From: Bosea sp. BIWAKO-01
GTDB taxonomy: Bacteria; Pseudomonadota; Alphaproteobacteria; Rhizobiales; Beijerinckiaceae
NCBI RefSeq assembly: GCF_001748145.1
Contig: NZ_BCQA01000001.1
Coordinates: forward strand, 744,001 to 808,000
Length of the DNA: 64,000 nt
Direction: 5' to 3'
Positions 25,714 through 35,482 of this stretch are shown piece after piece. Position numbers and translations under genes: made by a program. The notes beneath the pieces are model-generated. The model made no database searches and was not told the DNA's origin. It saw only the letters and a program-made list of their open reading frames with translations. The first letter of the stretch is position 1. Each line of letters opens with the position of its first letter.

Positions 25714-26688
25714 TCAGATGCGCGCCAGCAGGCGCTCCAGCAGGGGGTTGGCCTTGCGGAAGACATAGGCCGGGGCGTTGACGGTGATCTCATCAGCGCC
25801 GGAGCCGGCCAGGTCGTCGACCAGTGCGAAGACCGCCTTCTCCGGGCAGTGGATGGCCAGGATACCGCTCTCGGCATTCGCACCGAAGGGCAGCCGCGCG
25901 CCATGTCGCGCCGCCATCTCCTCGATGGCAACTGGCTTCGCGTCGATGAGCCGCGCGCGGATCTCCCGGACCGAACGCCCCTCCTCCTCGGCCGCGATGC
26001 GCGAGAGAATGGCATTGGCGGCGGCGCGCGCGCGCGGACTCCACGGGGCCCGCACCGAGGCGACGAGGTTGGCCTCGGAGGCCAGCATGACGCCATCGTC
26101 CAGAATCTTCAGGGCGTTGGCGGCCAGCGTCGCGCCGGTCGTGGTGATGTCGACGATGATTTCCGCGGAGCCGGCGGCCGGCGCCCCCTCCGTCGCGCCC
26201 AGGCTCTCGACGATGCGGTAATCGCCAAGCCCGTGCTCGGCGAAGAAGCGGCGTGTCAGGTTCACATATTTGGTGGCGACGCGCAGTTTACGGCCATGGC
26301 GTGCGCGCATATGGCTCGCGACATCGTCGAGATCGGCCATGCAGCGGACATCGATCCAGGCCTGCGGCACGGCGACCACGACATTGGCGTGGCCGAAGCC
26401 GAGCGGCGTCAGCATCTCGACAGCGGCATCGGCATCGGCCACCTGTTCGCGCACGAGGTCCTCGCCCGTGATCCCGAGATGGGACGCGCCGGAAGCCAGT
26501 TGCGAGACGATCTCCGAGGCCGAGAGGAACGCGACTTCCGCGCCGTCCAATCCCGCGATCGTGCCGCGATAGTCGCGCGAGCCACGCGACTGCACGAATT
26601 TCAGCCCGGCACGGCCGAAAAAGGCAGTGGCGTTTTCCTGGAGCCGCCCCTTCGAGGGGACCGCGAGAACCAGCGGAGCGTCGCTCAT
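25714..26688 (-). CDS. hisG: ATP phosphoribosyltransferase HisG (with C-terminal ACT-like domain)
   Basis: First enzyme of histidine synthesis, joining ATP and PRPP. 324 residues. The catalytic half has [33 protein letters not shown] and the PRPP loop [16 protein letters not shown]. The last ~95 residues ([29 protein letters not shown]) match the HisG_C regulatory domain, so this is a long-form HisG. Yet hisZ, the partner normally needed by short-form HisG, lies immediately upstream and overlaps it by four bases (ATGA at 26685-26688). Order on the transcript is hisS, hisZ, hisG. Confidence 0.95.
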   Translation of the reverse strand: MSDAPLVLAVPSKGRLQENATAFFGRAGLKFVQSRGSRDYRGTIAGLDGAEVAFLSASEIVSQLASGASHLGITGEDLVREQVADADAAVEMLTPLGFGHANVVVAVPQAWIDVRCMADLDDVASHMRARHGRKLRVATKYVNLTRRFFAEHGLGDYRIVESLGATEGAPAAGSAEIIVDITTTGATLAANALKILDDGVMLASEANLVASVRAPWSPRARAAANAILSRIAAEEEGRSVREIRARLIDAKPVAIEEMAARHGARLPFGANAESGILAIHCPEKAVFALVDDLAGSGADEITVNAPAYVFRKANPLLERLLARI

Positions 26689-27839
26689 GATGATTGTCCC
26701 GTCAGCCGGTCGAGCCAGAGCGAGGCGCCGACTGCCGGGGCCGGCTGAGGCGCACCGAGGCGACCGAGCACGTTGTCGTAGCGGCCACCGCCGGCAACGG
26801 GCCTGCCGTCGCTGCGGCTCAGATCATGCAGCTCGAAGATGAAGCCGGTGTAATAGTCGAGATTGCGGGCGAAGCCCGTCGAGAAGGAGATCTGGCCGAC
26901 ATCGACACCACGCGCCGCAAGGAAGCCGGTGCGCTCGTCGAAGGCGTCGAGTTGCTGGCCGAGATCGAGCGAAGCCTGGTCGGAAAGTGCCCGCAATGCG
27001 GCCGACGCGGCATCGGGATCACCCGTGATGGCAAGGGCCTGGCCGAGCACGGCCTTCACATCCTCATTGACCGGGTTCTCGCGCTCGGCGGCACGGGCCA
27101 GGAAGCGTTCGGCGATATCGCCGGCGGAGCGGCCGCCGACCGTCGAGATCCCGGCGATCGACAACACATCCTCGACAAAGGCCTTGGCCGCCTTGGGATC
27201 CTGCCCCTCCAGTGCCTTGAGCAGTCCTGCATGAGCCGTTTCGCCAGCGGCGGCCGGCGGATCGAGCGCCTCGACCGCCTCGGCCGCCTTGCCCTGCACG
27301 ACCGCGCGCATCAGCCGGCGGCGTGCACCCTGCGGCACGGCCAGACCATCGAGCAATGCGCCGAGCAGTGCGACGTCGCCCATCAGAACACGCGGCTGCG
27401 TCAAGCCAAGCGCCGCCGCCGCCTCGATCGTCAGTGCCATGATCTCGGCATCGGCTGCGGCAAAATCCTCGCGGCCAAAGGACTCGAGCCCGGCCTGTGC
27501 GAATTCACCTGGCTCACGCGAGCGCATGCGGAAGACCGGTCCGGCATAGGCATAGGCCATTGGCGCACTCACGCCCGCCGCGATGTGATCCAGCGCCACC
27601 GGAATCGTATATTCCGGGCGAAGGCACCAATCGCGGCCGTCGGCATCCTGCGTCATGAAGATGCGCCGGCGGATATCTTCGCCCGAGAGATCGAGAAAGA
27701 CATCGGCCGGCTGCAGAATCGCCGGCTCGGCGCGCTGATAGCCCTCAGCGGCGAGGAGCGCGATCACGGTGTCGATGCTGGCGCGTGTGGCGGACAAGGG
27801 CAGCTTCCTGTTGCGCGGCTGTCCTAGCAGCCGCGCCAT
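26685..27839 (-). CDS. hisZ: ATP phosphoribosyltransferase regulatory subunit HisZ
   Basis: 384 residues, a catalytically dead paralogue of histidyl-tRNA synthetase that forms a complex with HisG and mediates feedback by histidine. Class II synthetase motifs survive in part: [31 protein letters not shown] (motif 2-like) and the late [17 protein letters not shown] and [12 protein letters not shown] motif 3-like stretch. There is no anticodon-binding domain. The ATG at 27839 lacks an SD. Stop overlaps the hisG start. A hairpin at 27912-27948 lies between hisS and this gene. Confidence 0.94.
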   Translation of the reverse strand: MARLLGQPRNRKLPLSATRASIDTVIALLAAEGYQRAEPAILQPADVFLDLSGEDIRRRIFMTQDADGRDWCLRPEYTIPVALDHIAAGVSAPMAYAYAGPVFRMRSREPGEFAQAGLESFGREDFAAADAEIMALTIEAAAALGLTQPRVLMGDVALLGALLDGLAVPQGARRRLMRAVVQGKAAEAVEALDPPAAAGETAHAGLLKALEGQDPKAAKAFVEDVLSIAGISTVGGRSAGDIAERFLARAAERENPVNEDVKAVLGQALAITGDPDAASAALRALSDQASLDLGQQLDAFDERTGFLAARGVDVGQISFSTGFARNLDYYTGFIFELHDLSRSDGRPVAGGGRYDNVLGRLGAPQPAPAVGASLWLDRLTGQSS

Positions 27840-27911
27840 GGATTTTCGATGGTTTTTAGGGAATTGGGTTAGCGGGATTTGCGCGGGCGTCCGTCCCGGG
27901 TGGAACGCGAA

Positions 27912-27948
27912 CGCTTTGCCCTTCCGCAGATCTGGAGGAGGCAAAGCG
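27912..27948. repeat. Inverted repeat between hisS and hisZ
   Basis: CGCTTTGCC (27912-27920) and GGCAAAGCG (27940-27948) pair perfectly around a 19-base loop that contains a further partial pair (TTCC / GGAG). It sits in the ~200-bp gap of the hisS-hisZ-hisG transcript. No T-tract on either strand, so a processing or stability hairpin is more likely than a terminator. Confidence 0.6.
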
Positions 27949-28037
27949 GTATGTCGGGCAAGGAAGGCTCGGAGTGCCAGCCTCTTACCTGTGCCCGGCC
28001 GGCCCTCCGCCCTGCCCGGAGCTGAGCGTCGTCGGGC

Positions 28038-29561
28038 TCAGCCGTGTCGCTTCAGCACCCGCTTCACCCCCTCGACCAGCTCGCTCACCGGCACGGCGAA
28101 CTGAGCCTCGGCCTGCCTGGCCTTGTGCTCTGCCGAATCCTTGACGTCGCGGCTGGCGGCAGCGAGTTCCGCGCCGAGGATCAGGTCCTTGATCACGATC
28201 GTGCCTGCCTCGCGCTCGGAGGAGCCCTGGATCACCGCACAGACCGCGCCGCGCTTGTCGGCATATTTCATCTGGGCGTTGAAGCCGGACCCGCCGAGAT
28301 AGAGATCGGCACGCAGCAAGGGCTTGCCATCCCCATCCCGGACCTGGCGGAGCTGAGACACGAATGCCTGATAGGCCGGCATATGCTCGGGTGTCTTGTT
28401 GTCCATGGCGGTGACGACGACGAGCGGCAGTTCGTTCTTCGTGTCGACCAATGGCGACTTCACCGCCTTCAGTGCCGAATAGAGCCGCGAGACACCGATC
28501 GAGAAACCCGTCGCCGGCACCGGTTCCGGCCGGAAGCGGCCGACCAGCCCGTCATAACGCCCGCCGCCGGCGACCGAACCGAAGCGCACGACCTGACCGT
28601 CGTCATTGGTGACCGGGAAGGTCAGCTCCACCTCGTAGACCGGGCCGGTGTAATATTCGAGGCCGCGCACGACGGAAGGATCGATGACGACGCGGTCGGC
28701 ATAGCCAGCCGCTGCGATCAGATCAGCCATCATGCGCAATTCCTCGGCCCCTTCATGGCCAACGGGCGTCGACGCGAAGCCATCTGCGAGACGCTGCGCG
28801 GTCGCGGCATTGTCTGCGGCCCTGGCATCAAGAATGGACAGGACGCGCGTGGCCTGTTCGGCGCCCAGCCCCGCACCCTTCGTGAAATCGCCGCTCTCGT
28901 CCTTGCGCCCGTCACCCAGCAGCAACCGCACGCCGTCGGGGCCGAACTTGTCGAGCTTGTCTATTGCACGCAGCACGGTCAGCCGGCGCCCGGCATTCTC
29001 CTCGCCGCCAAGCCCGATCGCCTCCATGACGCCATCGAGCACCTTTCGGTTGTTGACCTTGACGACATAGTCGCCGCGCTTGATGCCGAGACGCTCCATC
29101 GTGTCGGCAGCGAGCATGCAGATCTCGGCATCGGCCGCGACCGAGCCCGAACCGACGATATCGGCGTCGAACTGCATGAACTGACGGAAGCGCCCGGGCC
29201 CGGGCTTTTCGTTGCGGAAGACGTAGCCCGCGCGATAGCTGCGATAGGGTTTTGGCAGCGCATCGAAATTCTCGGCGACATAGCGCGCCAGCGGCGCCGT
29301 CAGGTCATAGCGCAGCGAGAGCCACTGCTCGTCGTCGTCCTGAAAGGAGAAGACGCCCTCGTTCGGCCGGTCCTGGTCCGGCAGAAATTTTCCGAGCGCG
29401 TCTGTGTACTCGACGAAGGGGGTCTCGACCGGGTCGAAGCCATAGAGCGAAAAGCTCTCGCGAATGACGGACAGCATGCGCTCGGTCGCCGCCACATCGG
29501 CAGGACCGCGGTCGATGAAACCACGCGGCTGGCGGGCTTTCAGCTTGTCGGGTTTCGACAT
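28038..29561 (-). CDS. hisS: Histidyl-tRNA synthetase
   Basis: 507 residues. It charges tRNA-His. Class II motifs visible: motif 2 [31 protein letters not shown], the histidine-specific [14 protein letters not shown] (HisA) and motif 3 [14 protein letters not shown] with the terminal Arg, and a C-terminal anticodon-binding domain ([11 protein letters not shown]...). The N-terminal insertion and overall length fit the alphaproteobacterial type. First gene of the hisS-hisZ-hisG set. Confidence 0.96.
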   Translation of the reverse strand: MSKPDKLKARQPRGFIDRGPADVAATERMLSVIRESFSLYGFDPVETPFVEYTDALGKFLPDQDRPNEGVFSFQDDDEQWLSLRYDLTAPLARYVAENFDALPKPYRSYRAGYVFRNEKPGPGRFRQFMQFDADIVGSGSVAADAEICMLAADTMERLGIKRGDYVVKVNNRKVLDGVMEAIGLGGEENAGRRLTVLRAIDKLDKFGPDGVRLLLGDGRKDESGDFTKGAGLGAEQATRVLSILDARAADNAATAQRLADGFASTPVGHEGAEELRMMADLIAAAGYADRVVIDPSVVRGLEYYTGPVYEVELTFPVTNDDGQVVRFGSVAGGGRYDGLVGRFRPEPVPATGFSIGVSRLYSALKAVKSPLVDTKNELPLVVVTAMDNKTPEHMPAYQAFVSQLRQVRDGDGKPLLRADLYLGGSGFNAQMKYADKRGAVCAVIQGSSEREAGTIVIKDLILGAELAAASRDVKDSAEHKARQAEAQFAVPVSELVEGVKRVLKRHG

Positions 29562-29642
29562 GGTTCAGGCTTCACTTCTTGAACGAGATGCGGAACGGCC
29601 CGCAGGATAAGGTCCCGCGTTCGGTAACTTGACCGGGCAACG

Positions 29643-29662
29643 GGGGCAAGCACGCTTGCCCC
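29643..29662. repeat. Inverted repeat downstream of glcF
   Basis: GGGGCAAG (29643-29650) / CTTGCCCC (29655-29662), loop CACG. It lies 19 bp past the glcF stop on the minus strand. Strong hairpin without a T-tract, so a possible Rho-assisted or processing site. Confidence 0.5.
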
Positions 29663-29680
29663 TCCCCGAGCGGGAAGCGC

Positions 29681-31069
29681 CTATTCGGCCGCGAACAGCA
29701 TGTCTTTCTGCTGACGCGGCTCACCGAGGGGGGCATCCTTGATCCCCGCCCTTGCCAGCTTCTCCGGCAGCGGCCCGCCGGTGGCCCAGTCGAGCAGCTC
29801 GGCAGTATGCACGACCGGGGTCGTCGCGCCCCGGTCGGCAAAGCCCTTCGCGAGCTGGGTCATGCAGCCGATATTGCCGGTGGCGACGATCTGCGGCTTC
29901 GTCTTCTCGATATGGCCGATCTTGCGTTCGCGCAGCTGTCCCGCGATCTCGGGCTGGAGGATATTGTAGACACCGGCCGAGCCGCAGCAGATATGGCCCT
30001 CCGGCACCTCCTTCACCTTGAAGCCGGCTCCACTCAGAAGGCGCTTCGGCCCGTCCTTGAGCTGCTGCCCGTGCTGCATCGAGCAGGCAGAGTGATACGT
30101 CACGGGCAGCGCGACCTCACGGACATGGCGCAGCTCGAGCGTCTCGAGGAACTCGGTGACATCCTTCGCGAGGCTCGAGATCGTCGCCGCCTTCTCCGCA
30201 TAGGCCAGCTCGTTGCGGAACATGAAGCCGTAATCCTTGACCGTGGTGCCGCAGCCTGAGGCGGTGATCAGGATGGCATCCAGCCCCTCGCCGTCGACCT
30301 CGGCCATCCAGGCGTCGATGTTGCGCCGGGCAAAGACATGACTGTCCTGTTCGCGGCCCATGTGATGGACGAGCGCGCCGCAGCAGCCCTCGCCCTTCGG
30401 CAGCACGACCTCGACGCCATGGCGCGTCAACAGGCGGATCGTCGCTTCGTTGATGGCGGGGTCGAGCACCGGCTGGGCGCAGCCCGAAAGCAGCGCCACG
30501 CGCTTGCGGCGCACGGCCGTGACGGGGAAAACCTGCGGCCCCTCCATGGTCGAGCGCGCCGGCAGGCGTGCAGGCGCCAGCGCCAGCATCGCCTTCAGCC
30601 GCCCGCCGACCTGCGGCAGCAGGCCGAGAAGGCTCCCGAAGGGTTTGCCCAGCATCGCCGCCAGCATCGCGGTGCGGAACCGACCGGGATAGGGCAGGAT
30701 CGCAGCGAGCACCCGGCGCAACGCCTCGTCATGCCAGGAACGCTGATAGGTCTCCTCGATATGGGCCCGGGCATGATCGACAAGGTGCATGTAATGCACG
30801 CCTGAAGGGCAAGTCGTCATGCAGGAGAGGCAGGAAAGGCAGCGGTCGACATGCTTCACCACCTGCTCGGTGGCCGGCTTGCCGTTCTCCAGCATGTCCT
30901 TGATCAGATAGATACGCCCGCGCGGGGAATCGAGTTCGTCACCCAGCAAGAGATAGGTCGGGCAGGTCGCCGTGCAGAATCCGCAATGCACGCAGGTGCG
31001 CAGGATCTTCTCCGATGCCGGCAGGCGCGGATCGGAGGCGAGGTGTTCGGGCGTGAAGTTGGTCTGCAT
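29681..31069 (-). CDS. glcF: Glycolate oxidase iron-sulfur subunit GlcF
   Basis: 462 residues. Electron-transfer subunit of membrane-associated glycolate oxidase, which converts glycolate to glyoxylate. Two ferredoxin-type 4Fe-4S motifs are seen, CVHCGFCTATCP and CLSCLSCMTTCPSG, followed by two CCG (heterodisulfide-reductase-like) domains with CCGALVHHMG and CCGSAGVYN. SD GGGAGGGG lies in the last codons of the upstream gene, only three bases before this start. Last gene of glcD-glcE-DUF2585-glcF. Confidence 0.95.
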   Translation of the reverse strand: MQTNFTPEHLASDPRLPASEKILRTCVHCGFCTATCPTYLLLGDELDSPRGRIYLIKDMLENGKPATEQVVKHVDRCLSCLSCMTTCPSGVHYMHLVDHARAHIEETYQRSWHDEALRRVLAAILPYPGRFRTAMLAAMLGKPFGSLLGLLPQVGGRLKAMLALAPARLPARSTMEGPQVFPVTAVRRKRVALLSGCAQPVLDPAINEATIRLLTRHGVEVVLPKGEGCCGALVHHMGREQDSHVFARRNIDAWMAEVDGEGLDAILITASGCGTTVKDYGFMFRNELAYAEKAATISSLAKDVTEFLETLELRHVREVALPVTYHSACSMQHGQQLKDGPKRLLSGAGFKVKEVPEGHICCGSAGVYNILQPEIAGQLRERKIGHIEKTKPQIVATGNIGCMTQLAKGFADRGATTPVVHTAELLDWATGGPLPEKLARAGIKDAPLGEPRQQKDMLFAAE

Positions 31070-31072
31070 CGG

Positions 31073-31723
31073 TCAAGCCCCTCCCTGCCAGATTTTGATC
31101 CAGTCGGTGGGGTAGATCAGCATGATGATATTCAGGGTCAGGTTGTCGCGGATCAGGTAGCCGACCACCAGCTCCATCCCGAGCGCGAGAGAAATGGTGA
31201 GCCAGACGGGCAGGACACGGGCAAGAAGAAAGCCCACGATCATCGCCGCGATATCGGAGACTGAATTGATGATGCTGTCGCCGGTATAGCCGAGCGAGAT
31301 TGTCATTTCCCGGTAGCGATCGAGCATGGCCGGGCTATTCTCGGCGATTTCCCAGGCATTCTCGATCAGGATCGCGAGGAGAAGTGCCTGCCCGAACGAG
31401 ATTGGCAGTCCGGTCAGCCGGCGGATCGACCAGAACAGCCCGTAGAAGAGGAAACCGCGGATGATGTGGGAGAAGGTGTACCAGTCGGCAATGTGCTGAG
31501 AGTTCTCCGACGACATGACCTCGCCGTACCATGGCTTGACGTAGCCGCATTTGCAGATCGGCTCGCGCCCCATGACAAACAGGATCAGGGCAGCCGCGGC
31601 AATCATCAGAGCCGCGACGAGGGCGATCGTGCCCGGCCTGAACCGCCCCGGCGCCCATGCTTCCCGTTTCTCTTCCTGAGCGCGACTCTCGCGCGAGGCG
31701 GTTATGTGGTCGAACACCATCAA
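31073..31723 (-). CDS. DUF2585 (UPF0314) membrane protein inside the glcDEF operon
   Basis: 216 residues of unknown function. A polar N-terminus is followed by about five hydrophobic segments: [22 protein letters not shown], then [66 protein letters not shown]. Conserved DUF2585 features include [35 protein letters not shown] and [14 protein letters not shown], rich in His, Trp and acidic residues suited to catalysis or metal binding. Its ATG overlaps the glcE stop by four bases and its stop is three bases before glcF, so it is translated with the oxidase subunits. Confidence 0.9.
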   Translation of the reverse strand: MMVFDHITASRESRAQEEKREAWAPGRFRPGTIALVAALMIAAAALILFVMGREPICKCGYVKPWYGEVMSSENSQHIADWYTFSHIIRGFLFYGLFWSIRRLTGLPISFGQALLLAILIENAWEIAENSPAMLDRYREMTISLGYTGDSIINSVSDIAAMIVGFLLARVLPVWLTISLALGMELVVGYLIRDNLTLNIIMLIYPTDWIKIWQGGA

Positions 31724-32907
31724 ATCCCCGCATACATCCGGCCGGGCTCGAAGATTCCGGCCGGGTCGAAGCTGTTCTTGATTCCGGCCGTGACCCGCAT
31801 CAGCGGCTCGGCCAGTGGTTCGAAGACCGGTACAACAGCGCGAACCGCGTGGGGTGCGCGCACCAGGGTCGCGTGACCGCCGAGCGACCTGATTGCAGCA
31901 CGGATCGCGGCGGCTCCAGCGTCCTCGTCAACCGGCACCGCCAGCCAGACCAGACCGCCGCCCCAGTCATAGAACCAGCGCGCTTGCGGCAAGGCTTGGA
32001 TGATCGCAGCCGTAGCGCGCGGGGCCTTCGTCGGAGCAAGCGAAAGCCGCCAGACGGCTTCATGGCTTCCGGCGAAGAACCTCGCATCCCGTACAGAATG
32101 CCACAGCTCCTGCGAGGCAGCCCCCTCGATCAGTTCCGGCCTGCCGTACTGGCTCAGCAATTCGCCCAGCGCATCGGTGCGATAGGCGATCGAGCTCGCG
32201 AAATTCTCCAGCCTGAGCAGTGTGCGGGCCTGGTCGGCCCCGATGCCGGCCGGCAGATGCGCCGCCGCCATTGGTTCGAAGGGCGAGCCCAGCGCGGCCG
32301 AAAGCAGAGCGACCGCCGCCTCATCGGCAAGTCCGGGCCAGGCCAGCGTGACCACGCATTCCGGCGCCGGCAATACGCGGAAGGTGACTTCGGTCAGGAA
32401 GCCAAGCGTGCCGTGGGCACCGCTCACCAGCTTGACCAGGTCGAGCCCGGTGACGTTCTTCATGACCCGGCCGCCGGACTTGATCGCCTCGCCCCGGCCG
32501 TTGATCAGCCTGATCCCGATCAGCGAGTCGCGGGCTGCTCCAGCGTTGATCCGGCGCGGACCGGAGATATTTCCGGCAGCGACCGCACCGATCGTCGGCT
32601 CGCCCTCCGTGCCCAGCAATGCGCGATGATCCATCGGCTCGAAGGGCAGCATCTGGCCGCGGTCGGCCAGTGTCCGCAGGATTTCCGCGAGCGGGGTTCC
32701 CGCCCTGGCGCCAATCACCATCTCGGAGGGCTCGTACAGCGTGATGCCGGTCAGCCCCGCGCTGGAAATGGTGCTCACGACCTGGGTCGGGCGCCCCAGG
32801 CCGGTCCGCGTACCACCGCCGCGAAGGGTGACAGGCGTGCCGGTGGCAGCGACGGAGGCAACGACGGCGCAGGCCTGGGCTTCCGTGGTGGGGGTGTGAA
32901 TGGTCAC
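31720..32907 (-). CDS. glcE: Glycolate oxidase FAD-binding subunit GlcE
   Basis: 395 residues with a GTG start at 32907 overlapping the glcD stop (GTGA). The FAD-binding PCMH fold is recognisable: [17 protein letters not shown], then [78 protein letters not shown], the classic GlcE text. The C-terminus ends [16 protein letters not shown]. It is the second flavoprotein subunit, structurally related to GlcD but shorter. Confidence 0.95.
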   Translation of the reverse strand: MTIHTPTTEAQACAVVASVAATGTPVTLRGGGTRTGLGRPTQVVSTISSAGLTGITLYEPSEMVIGARAGTPLAEILRTLADRGQMLPFEPMDHRALLGTEGEPTIGAVAAGNISGPRRINAGAARDSLIGIRLINGRGEAIKSGGRVMKNVTGLDLVKLVSGAHGTLGFLTEVTFRVLPAPECVVTLAWPGLADEAAVALLSAALGSPFEPMAAAHLPAGIGADQARTLLRLENFASSIAYRTDALGELLSQYGRPELIEGAASQELWHSVRDARFFAGSHEAVWRLSLAPTKAPRATAAIIQALPQARWFYDWGGGLVWLAVPVDEDAGAAAIRAAIRSLGGHATLVRAPHAVRAVVPVFEPLAEPLMRVTAGIKNSFDPAGIFEPGRMYAGI

Positions 32908-34340
32908 GCGGCGACCCTGCCATCTAGCGGAAAGACCTTGGCCGGGTTCAGCAGCCACTCGCCGTCGAAGACCGCCCGCACCCGCATCTGCTGGTTGAGA
33001 TCGGCTTCGTTGAACTGCACGCGCATCAGATCGCGCTTCTCGATGCCGACGCCGTGTTCGCCGGTGAGGCAACCGCCCACCTCGACGCAGAGCTTGAGGA
33101 TGTCGTTTCCGGCATCCTCGGCTTTGCGCGCCTCGACGGGGTCGTTGCAGTTATAGAGGATCAGAGGGTGGAGATTGCCGTCTCCCGCATGGAAGACATT
33201 GGCGACGCGCAGTCCATAGCCTTTGACGATCTCTGCCATGCGCTGCAGCACAAACGGCAGTTGCCCGGTCGGGATCGTACCATCCATGCAGATGTAATCG
33301 GCGATCCGGCCCGTCGCGCCGAAGGCCGATTTGCGGCCCTTCCAGATCGCGGCGGTCTCCATTGCCGACTTGCTTTCCTTGACCGTCTTGACGCCATGCT
33401 CGCGCGCGATCGCGACGATGCGCGCAAGCTGAGCGTCCATTTCCGCGTCCGAGCCCTCGACCTCGATGATCAACAGCGCCTCGACATCCATCGGGTAGCC
33501 GGCTTTGGCGAAGGCTTCGCAGATCTCGATCGCCGGCTTGTCCATGAACTCCATCGCGACGGGGATGATGCCGGCGCCGATGATGGCGGCCACCGCGGCA
33601 CCTGCCTGCTCGCTGCTCGGGAAGCCGAACAGCACCGGGCGTGCGCCCTCGGCCGAGCGCAGGATCCGCACGGTCGCTTCGGTGACGATGCCGAGCTGGC
33701 CTTCAGAACCGACGATCAAGCCGAGCAGGTCGAGCCCCGGGGCATCGAGATGGGCGCCCCCGATCTCGACGATTGAACCATCGAGCATCACCAGGGTCAC
33801 GCCCAGCACATTATTGGTGGTGACGCCGTATTTCAGGCAATGCGCGCCGCCGGAGTTCATGCCGATATTGCCGCCGATCGAGCAGGCAAGCTGGGAGGAC
33901 GGGTCGGGCGCATAGAAAAAGCCCTCGGACATCACAGCCCCGGTGACGGCGAGATTGGTGACGCCGGCCTGCACCCTGGCGGCGCGGTTGTCATAGTCGA
34001 TCTCGAGGATGCGATTCATCTTGGAGACACCGATGACGACGGCATCCTCCTGCGGGATCGCGCCACCGGCGAGCGAGGTTCCAGCACCCCGCGGGACGAC
34101 GGGAACGCCCTGCTCGCCGCAATAGCGCAGCACCGCCGCGACCTCCTGCGTCGTCGAAGGCAGCACGACCGCCAGCGGCATGCGGCGATAGGCGGTGAGC
34201 GCATCGGTCTCATAGGGCCTGCGCTCGTCATCGGAGGTGATCAGAGCCTCGGGCGCCACCAGTCCGGCAAGCCCGGCGATGATCGCATCGCGGCGCGCCA
34301 GGATGTCCGCGCGCGGCGCGGGAAAGGCAATGGCGCTCAT
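32904..34340 (-). CDS. glcD: Glycolate oxidase subunit GlcD
   Basis: 478-residue FAD-linked oxidase that oxidises glycolate (or D-lactate). FAD motifs: VVPRGAGTSLAGGAIPQEDAVV, CSIGGNIGMNSGGAHCLKYGVTTNNVLG, and the substrate/FAD-region FHAGDGNLHPLILYN and EVGGCLTGEHGVGIEKRDLM. GGAGGAGGAG before the ATG is an exceptionally strong SD. First gene of the operon; a LysR regulator is divergent, about 135 bp away. Confidence 0.95.
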   Translation of the reverse strand: MSAIAFPAPRADILARRDAIIAGLAGLVAPEALITSDDERRPYETDALTAYRRMPLAVVLPSTTQEVAAVLRYCGEQGVPVVPRGAGTSLAGGAIPQEDAVVIGVSKMNRILEIDYDNRAARVQAGVTNLAVTGAVMSEGFFYAPDPSSQLACSIGGNIGMNSGGAHCLKYGVTTNNVLGVTLVMLDGSIVEIGGAHLDAPGLDLLGLIVGSEGQLGIVTEATVRILRSAEGARPVLFGFPSSEQAGAAVAAIIGAGIIPVAMEFMDKPAIEICEAFAKAGYPMDVEALLIIEVEGSDAEMDAQLARIVAIAREHGVKTVKESKSAMETAAIWKGRKSAFGATGRIADYICMDGTIPTGQLPFVLQRMAEIVKGYGLRVANVFHAGDGNLHPLILYNCNDPVEARKAEDAGNDILKLCVEVGGCLTGEHGVGIEKRDLMRVQFNEADLNQQMRVRAVFDGEWLLNPAKVFPLDGRVAA

Positions 34341-34397
34341 GGTCTCCTCCTCCGGATGTCAGCTCTCGCGATATCACCCACACCCGGTTTCATACAA

Positions 34398-34413
34398 ACA
34401 GGTTAGACCAATT
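34398..34413. promoter_or_regulatory. Possible FadR/GntR-type operator between glcD and the LysR gene
   Basis: ACAGGTTAGACCAATT at 34398-34413 contains GGT-N3-ACC and a perfect right half (ACCAATT) of the TTGGT-N3-ACCAA operator bound by GlcC, LldR and PdhR. The left half is degenerate. No such regulator gene adjoins it, so this is tentative. Confidence 0.3.
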
Positions 34414-34476
34414 CGAACCCGCTTGCAGCGCGACCAAAAGCCATGATTATTTCCAAAATGGAAAAGGTGGGCGAGC

Positions 34477-35382
34477 ATGGACCGGTTCGGCGATCTGGAT
34501 GTCTTCGCGCATGTGGTGACGGCCAAGAGCATGTCCGCCGCGGGGCGCGAATTGAAACTCTCGCCGGCGGTGATCTCGAAGCGCATCCGCCGGCTCGAGG
34601 AGCGCCTTGGCGTACGGCTGCTGCAGCGCACCACCCGACAATTGTCACTGACCGAGGCGGGACAGGGCTTCTATGAGCGCGTGGTCTCGATCCTGTCCTC
34701 GATCGAGGATGCCGAGGCCTGGGTCGCCAGCGGCACCGGACAGGCGCGCGGCACCTTGCGCGTCTCCGCCCCGACCTCCTTCGGCAGACTGCATATCGCG
34801 CCGCATCTGAAGCCCTTTCTCGACGCCAATCCGATGGTGACCGTCGACCTGATCCTGAGCGATTCCTTCGTCGACATCATCGCAGAGGGTTTCGACCTCG
34901 CGGTGAGGATCGCCGACCTCCAGGATTCCAGCCTTGTCGCCAAGCGGCTCGCGCCCAATCACCGCGTGCTTTGCGCCGCGCCGGACTATGTCGCCGCTCA
35001 CGGAATACCGGCCAGCATCGAAGAACTCTCCCACCATACGCTGATTGCCCATAATGCCGACCAATGGCGGCTGGATGGACCGTCCGGGCCGGTCACCGTG
35101 CGGGTCAACGGGCCGCTCCGGACCAATTCCAGCGAGGTCGTGCGCGAGGCGCTGCTCGCCGGCGTCGGCATCGCATTGCGCTCGACCTGGGATGTCGGGC
35201 CGGAACTGAAGACCGGACAGCTCGTCAGGGTGCTGCCGGATTACTCGGTCGGCAAGCGTGTCGCTGTCTACGCGGTCTATCCCAGCCGTCGGCACATGGA
35301 GCAGAAGGTGCGCGTCTTCGTCGATTATCTCGCGGAACTCTATGGCGCGACGCCGTACTGGGACGCGGGGCTCGATCTATGA
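34477..35382 (+). CDS. LysR-family transcriptional regulator (DsdC/AaeR-like type)
   Basis: 301 residues. N-terminal winged helix: FGDLDVFAHVVTAKSMSAAGRELKLSPAVISKRIRRLEERLGVRLLQRTTRQLSLTEAG. The rest is the LysR substrate-binding domain, with GTLRVSAPTSFGRLHIAPHL and the SDSFVDIIAEGFDLAVRI text of the AaeR/PecT subgroup. Divergent from glcD and 100 nt upstream of an SMP-30 lactonase gene on its own strand, so either or both could be targets. The inducer is not known. Confidence 0.93.
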   Translation: MDRFGDLDVFAHVVTAKSMSAAGRELKLSPAVISKRIRRLEERLGVRLLQRTTRQLSLTEAGQGFYERVVSILSSIEDAEAWVASGTGQARGTLRVSAPTSFGRLHIAPHLKPFLDANPMVTVDLILSDSFVDIIAEGFDLAVRIADLQDSSLVAKRLAPNHRVLCAAPDYVAAHGIPASIEELSHHTLIAHNADQWRLDGPSGPVTVRVNGPLRTNSSEVVREALLAGVGIALRSTWDVGPELKTGQLVRVLPDYSVGKRVAVYAVYPSRRHMEQKVRVFVDYLAELYGATPYWDAGLDL

Positions 35383-35482
35383 TGTGGCGCCCGCCCGCCC
35401 GTCATGGGGCCTCTGCGCGGCGCCGGATTGCCCGGACACGTGGCTTGCTCGATCTTTGACACATCACTGGAGAATCCCGTTC

